NCBI GenBank assembly: GCA_009617715.1
Contig: VTFK01000472.1
Coordinates: 124,001 to 188,000 of the forward strand
From: Plectrocnemia conspersa
Taxonomy: Eukaryota > Arthropoda > Insecta > Trichoptera > Polycentropodidae
Length of the DNA: 64,000 bases
Reading direction: 5' to 3'
Below the pieces are notes generated by a model. The model saw only the letters and a program-made list of their open reading frames with translations, searched no databases and was not told the DNA's origin. Below, in pieces: positions 60,077 through 64,000 of the stretch. The translations under genes and the position numbers were made by a program. Numbering within the stretch: position 1 is the stretch's first letter; every line of letters starts with the position of its first letter.

Positions 60077-61584
60077 CGTAATTGCCATTATTATTATTTC
60101 TTAATTATTTTTTAATGAAAAAGGAAAAAATATTCTCATGTTAATAGTGAAGTCAAAATAATTACAGTCAATGGTCGTTTTTTTATTTTTATTTCATTAG
60201 GATTCATAGAATTTCATTAAATGACATGCATTTTTCAGACCAAATTCAAGGAGGAGCAAATGCCACCTGTCCGTCCTAAATGACGTTACTGACTGTTATT
60301 GTTATTGTAAAAAATATTTTTAAACCAATAACAATATTAATAGTTGCTTTATTTAGTTTAGAAACTGTATGGGTAATAATTTTTTTTTATATTTTCATTA
60401 CATATTGATTTAAAATGTAATATTTCTTCAGATAACGCTCACCAAGGTCATCGTTTTATTTGCTTTGTAGTTTTTTGCCTTTTCCTGAATTTCATCATTG
60501 TTCAATTCGCGAAATAACCACAAGAAATTGAATGCATTATTTATTTCTTTGCGCGCATTATATCACCGATTACATATTAAATTTATATGTTGTTAATGTT
60601 TCTTTGTTATTTCTTGGCTTCTTCCTTTTTCGTCAATCTACAAATTCAGATCAAATACCTAAATTAACTGTTACTTATTTACATTTGTTAGATATTTCCT
60701 CCTACTTAAGTATAATATTTTTTAAAGTTCTAAAAGCAATAAAATCAAAAAATAATAATTTTCAAACAAATTTTAACACAAACGGGCCGCATCAAAAAAA
60801 GTAAACTCTGTTCCTTTGACTAATAATGCTTATTATAAAAGTACTTACTATAAAGTGGGTGCTTTTGAAGGCAATGTTCCACTTCTTTTATTTCTTTTTT
60901 AGTATGTATAAAAAAAGGCAAAACTTATACCTGAAATACATACATACATCGCAAACAACTCGTTTAGTTCGAAGTTGTTATTTTTTGTCAGTTTTATTTT
61001 TTTTTGTAAATATATTCTTGATATGATTGAGTCGGGCCCCATAAATTTGTCTCTCTTTCCCCCTCTCTCGTCAAGCCTGCTCATGTATCTATGTATTTTT
61101 TAATTTTAATTATTGCACATTTAATACCTATACTTTCTCAATAATATTAATTTTTAAAAGACAGATTCTGTATTTATTTATTACTACTTGTGTTAAATAT
61201 TAATTAAATTAAAGTTATAAATATTATATAATATAAAGTACGTAAAAACTGAATAATAATATTATATTTTAATATGCTACGCTGATAACACTACTTAGGT
61301 TAATCCCCTTAAGCATACTTTTATTCTTCGCTTCTGCTTTCAAGCAATATGGGAATGGTTTTAAGCCATAGAGATTTTTAACAAATATATAAACGGAAAT
61401 GAACACAAATATATTTTTTTTAAGACCCCTAACAAAGCGCGTGGGATGTTGGCTTTCTCTTGATGAATATTTGCCTTAAGTTTGGTTATTGTGGCTGATT
61501 TATTCAAGTAAACACGACTTTTAAGATAACTCTATTAAAAAAATGAAAGGTGGTTAAGAATGGGGGAGGGAGGCATTGAATGCC

Positions 61585-61800
61585 ACCTCTATGCGATATC
61601 ATTTTGTTAGGACACATTTTTTTCACCACTGGTATAGTTACATTGGATGTATGAAATGTGGCAATGTCTTTCTGCATCGTATCCTGAAAGAAATCACTCA
61701 GAATCTTGACATTTTCTTTAGAATTACCGAGAATAGAATTTCCACAAGCGTTTTCCAAAATATAAGGACCGCATTGGTGACTCGACTCGTCTGCTAATCA
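61585..61800 (-). pseudogene. Protein-like ORF fragment, unrecognised
   Basis: About 70 codons open on minus reading ADESSHQCGPYILENACGNS, KILSDFFQDTMQKDIATFHT and VKKMCPNKMISHRGG. Composition is that of a real protein; no start in context, and no clear splice pair. Beyond about 61580 it becomes Pro/Phe-rich. Could be an exon or a retrocopy scrap. Confidence 0.25.
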
Positions 61801-62399
61801 TATGATAGGTTAAATAACTATAATAAAATTTTAGTATTTAGAGTGTTATGTGACTTTTTACATAATGAAAATAAAATCGTTGATAATATTTTATACTCAG
61901 AAAGATATTAAAAAAAACGCAACGTATATAAGTGACATATTTTATATTAATATTCATAAAATTGCTTTGAATGGTTTGTCGGGGGAGAATAAATAGAGCC
62001 TATATATAATTGCTTCTAAGAAATATTTCTATGTTCCCTGCGTAGACGATGCTCCACGATTGTTAGCATAATGCTAGTTAATTCCTGGAAAAGTATTCAA
62101 TTTCACTCATTGTTGAATATGAATGCACAAACTATATTATAGTTTAAAAGCAGCACTGAAAAGAGATATTAGACAACACAGAGAGATCATTACCATAGAA
62201 AAAAACAGTGCAGCTTTTGACTTTTTAAAAAAAATTGATTTTATTACAAAAGTCAAACGTAAATATTGATTAAGAAACTTATGCATAATCCTAAGTTTGT
62301 GTTATTAAAATAAAATAAAATAATTTTTACTGCCCTGTCAATGTATTTCTTTATTTAACAGGGAGATAAATCGAGATTTGTATTTATAAATGTTTATTG

Positions 62400-62900
62400 T
62401 AAAATTCACGGGATTTGAAAGGGGGTCGAACTGTAAGGCGATTAGTGCACGGGACATTTTTCACCGGTCCCGTAGTCAACAGGATTTTGTCCTCTACACA
62501 ATAAATAATAGATCTTCGACAACAGCGACGATTGGTCGTGTCCCGCGTAATCCTTATTTAACAATGTGATTTTTTAACTTTTCGCCCAAAAGATTGTATG
62601 TCTATTATAATCCTACCCGGGATTGGATTAAGGGTGACCGCTCTTGATTCACAATAACCTACGGTAATTATTTTAAAGTTATGCCGTGTAAATTGAGACA
62701 AAATCTTCCCTTCAAGAGGGGGTAGGTTTTCGCACCCCACCGCACTCTTGTAGATTTATGAAGGCCATAAAGCACCCCTTTTAGGAACCCCTTGCATATT
62801 TTATGGCATCCAGCATAAAACCTTTATTTGGACATAAGTTTTGTCCGGGCTCCTCGCGCGCCGTCTTGATGTATGTAAACACGACTTTCGTTAAACATTA
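62400..62900. promoter_or_regulatory. GC-elevated non-coding block, Hox/Caudal-like sites
   Basis: 500 bp of balanced DNA. CCATAAA at 62765-62771 faces TTTATGG at 62800-62806, with GCATAAAA at 62813: words bound by posterior Hox and Caudal proteins. Also GGTAATTATTTTAAAG and paired GGGAC/GTCCC words. No ORF support. Confidence 0.35.
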
Positions 62901-63569
62901 TTTACAACTTTTACATCATAGGAGTAAATAATGTATGGCGTTAGTGCGCAATAACGGTATATGAATATATTTCTCTCATTTTTGTCACTGTCATCCTTCA
63001 CACCTACGTTGAATAAAGGCAAAGGATCTCGAGAAAAAGTTCAAGTGATATGGAGCTTTAAAGCTCTTGAATACCCTAGAACTAAACGTGCTTAAAAACA
63101 TTGCATTGTGTATTTATATATGTAGTATAACTCTCACTTTAAATATGGACTAAAAATAGTAATAGTTAAATTATGGAAATTTTACATCACTATCTTACCT
63201 TATATTTATATATTAAAATTGTATAAAGATGTTTTTATTATTTTTTTGTAGTGAAAAATAAATACATAATATTTTTGCTCGCTTAATTTACTTTTTATAT
63301 GTTTAATGTAATACAAATTTAATTTTTCTCAATATTTTTGAAGTATAATATATTATAAAATCTTCAGTTATAAATTAAGTACATAAGCTTAATGTTAATT
63401 TGCATCTTTTTTGTTAATTTATTGTGAATTTATTTTCGATTTATTTAGTTTATTTGTGATTTACAAATACTTTTATTTTGTTAACAAAAGTATTATTAAC
63501 AGTTTATTTTTATCACATTAGAAAAAAAAATTAAAAATGTCAAGAAATTAGATACAATAGATACACATC

Positions 63570-63850
63570 TTATAGTTCCGTATCGAATATGCCCGTGGGA
63601 TCGACAGCAATTAAACGACGTCGACCATCTTGCTCCAGACGTTCCAGTTTGCGGATAGTTCAAAGTTTAAAGTTCTGGTTAGTTTACAACTCAACGTCAA
63701 ATAGAGGCGGGGGTTGGAAATGTTAAACGGAAACTACTTAAGGTGTCTTTGCCGGGACGCATCTGTCTGGCGCCTGCAATTTAAACTAATGTAATTTGCA
63801 TTACCCTGCCGTGTAACGCGATATGCAGATAATACTTAAAAACGTAACAC
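63570..63850. promoter_or_regulatory. GC-elevated non-coding block
   Basis: No ORF. Contains AATTAAACGACGTCGACC and TAATTTGCATTA (octamer inside an A/T palindrome, 63792-63803). Candidate regulatory sequence. Confidence 0.3.
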
Positions 63851-64000
63851 AGTCATCCTTTTAACGTTTTTATAAAAGCAGAAAATCTAATTATTCGCTA
63901 GGTTCTTTTTACCAGGCGGCGCTTACTAATTTACGTAATGTTACCGAATGGTTTTTAAGAACAAAAATTGTTTTGTATGCATTGAGTTGTTATTATATTA

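Larger units (their letters stand above)
59690..62390. other. AT-rich sequence; no confirmed gene
   Basis: Contains the palindrome at 60061 and a protein-like minus ORF at about 61585-61800, listed separately. Other ORFs (60532-60804, 60826-61026) are low complexity. Confidence 0.4.

Noticed and set aside
57457..63801. Enrichment of the ATTTGCAT octamer
   Set aside because: Copies near 37626, 57457, 63398 and 63794 are about what chance gives in AT-rich DNA of this length.
1..64000. CRISPR array, operons or bacterial features
   Set aside because: Split genes and eukaryotic transposons throughout; no regularly spaced repeat-spacer arrays.

Overview
The window is AT-rich nuclear DNA from an insect. 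Split genes with GT-AG introns, eroded non-LTR (Jockey-like), mariner, hAT-like and P/THAP elements, and paired secreted serine-protease genes all point that way. Lepidoptera is my best guess, but that is inference; no marker in the window decides it.

Left part (about 2.0-17.9 kb): two tandem paralogous genes on the minus strand, here called A (CDS 8783 to 2099, 12 coding exons, 538 aa as read) and B (17751 to 11009, 11 coding exons, 545 aa). Most lie in exons too short for simple ORF finding; I reconstructed them from splice sites, phase and comparison of the copies. Each encodes a signal peptide, a chymotrypsin-fold domain that has lost all three catalytic residues (a serine protease homologue, SPH), and a second chymotrypsin-fold domain with intact His/Asp/Ser and the GDSGGG active-site motif of gastrulation-defective (gd)-type proteases. 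Intron positions and phases match in both genes, so they arose by tandem duplication. A roughly 65 bp block just upstream of both start codons is also conserved and is probably the duplicated core promoter. Gene B is intact. Gene A has a one-base deletion near the 3' end that replaces its last 14 residues. Their introns carry a TIR element, an internal tandem duplication, a mariner remnant and a composite insertion.

Remaining part (about 18-64 kb): no complete gene is visible. There is one good candidate exon (53548-53649, plus strand) with strong splice sites, so much of this part may be intron or flank of a large gene. The rest is AT-rich sequence with eroded transposons: Jockey-like reverse transcriptase and endonuclease pieces at 24.2-25.5, 27.4-28.6 and 30.9-31.2 kb; a P-element/THAP9-type transposase at 44.4-45.1 kb; a 132 bp hAT-like MITE at 56.75 kb; a probable solo LTR at 58.5-59.7 kb. 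There is also a dispersed repeat family (four to five copies), several foldbacks, and diverged tandem duplications. Between them stand about a dozen GC-elevated blocks of 150-450 bp without ORFs, which look like candidate regulatory sequence.

All coordinates come from reading by eye. Exon ends of genes A and B were checked by phase arithmetic; edges of repeats and transposons are approximate.
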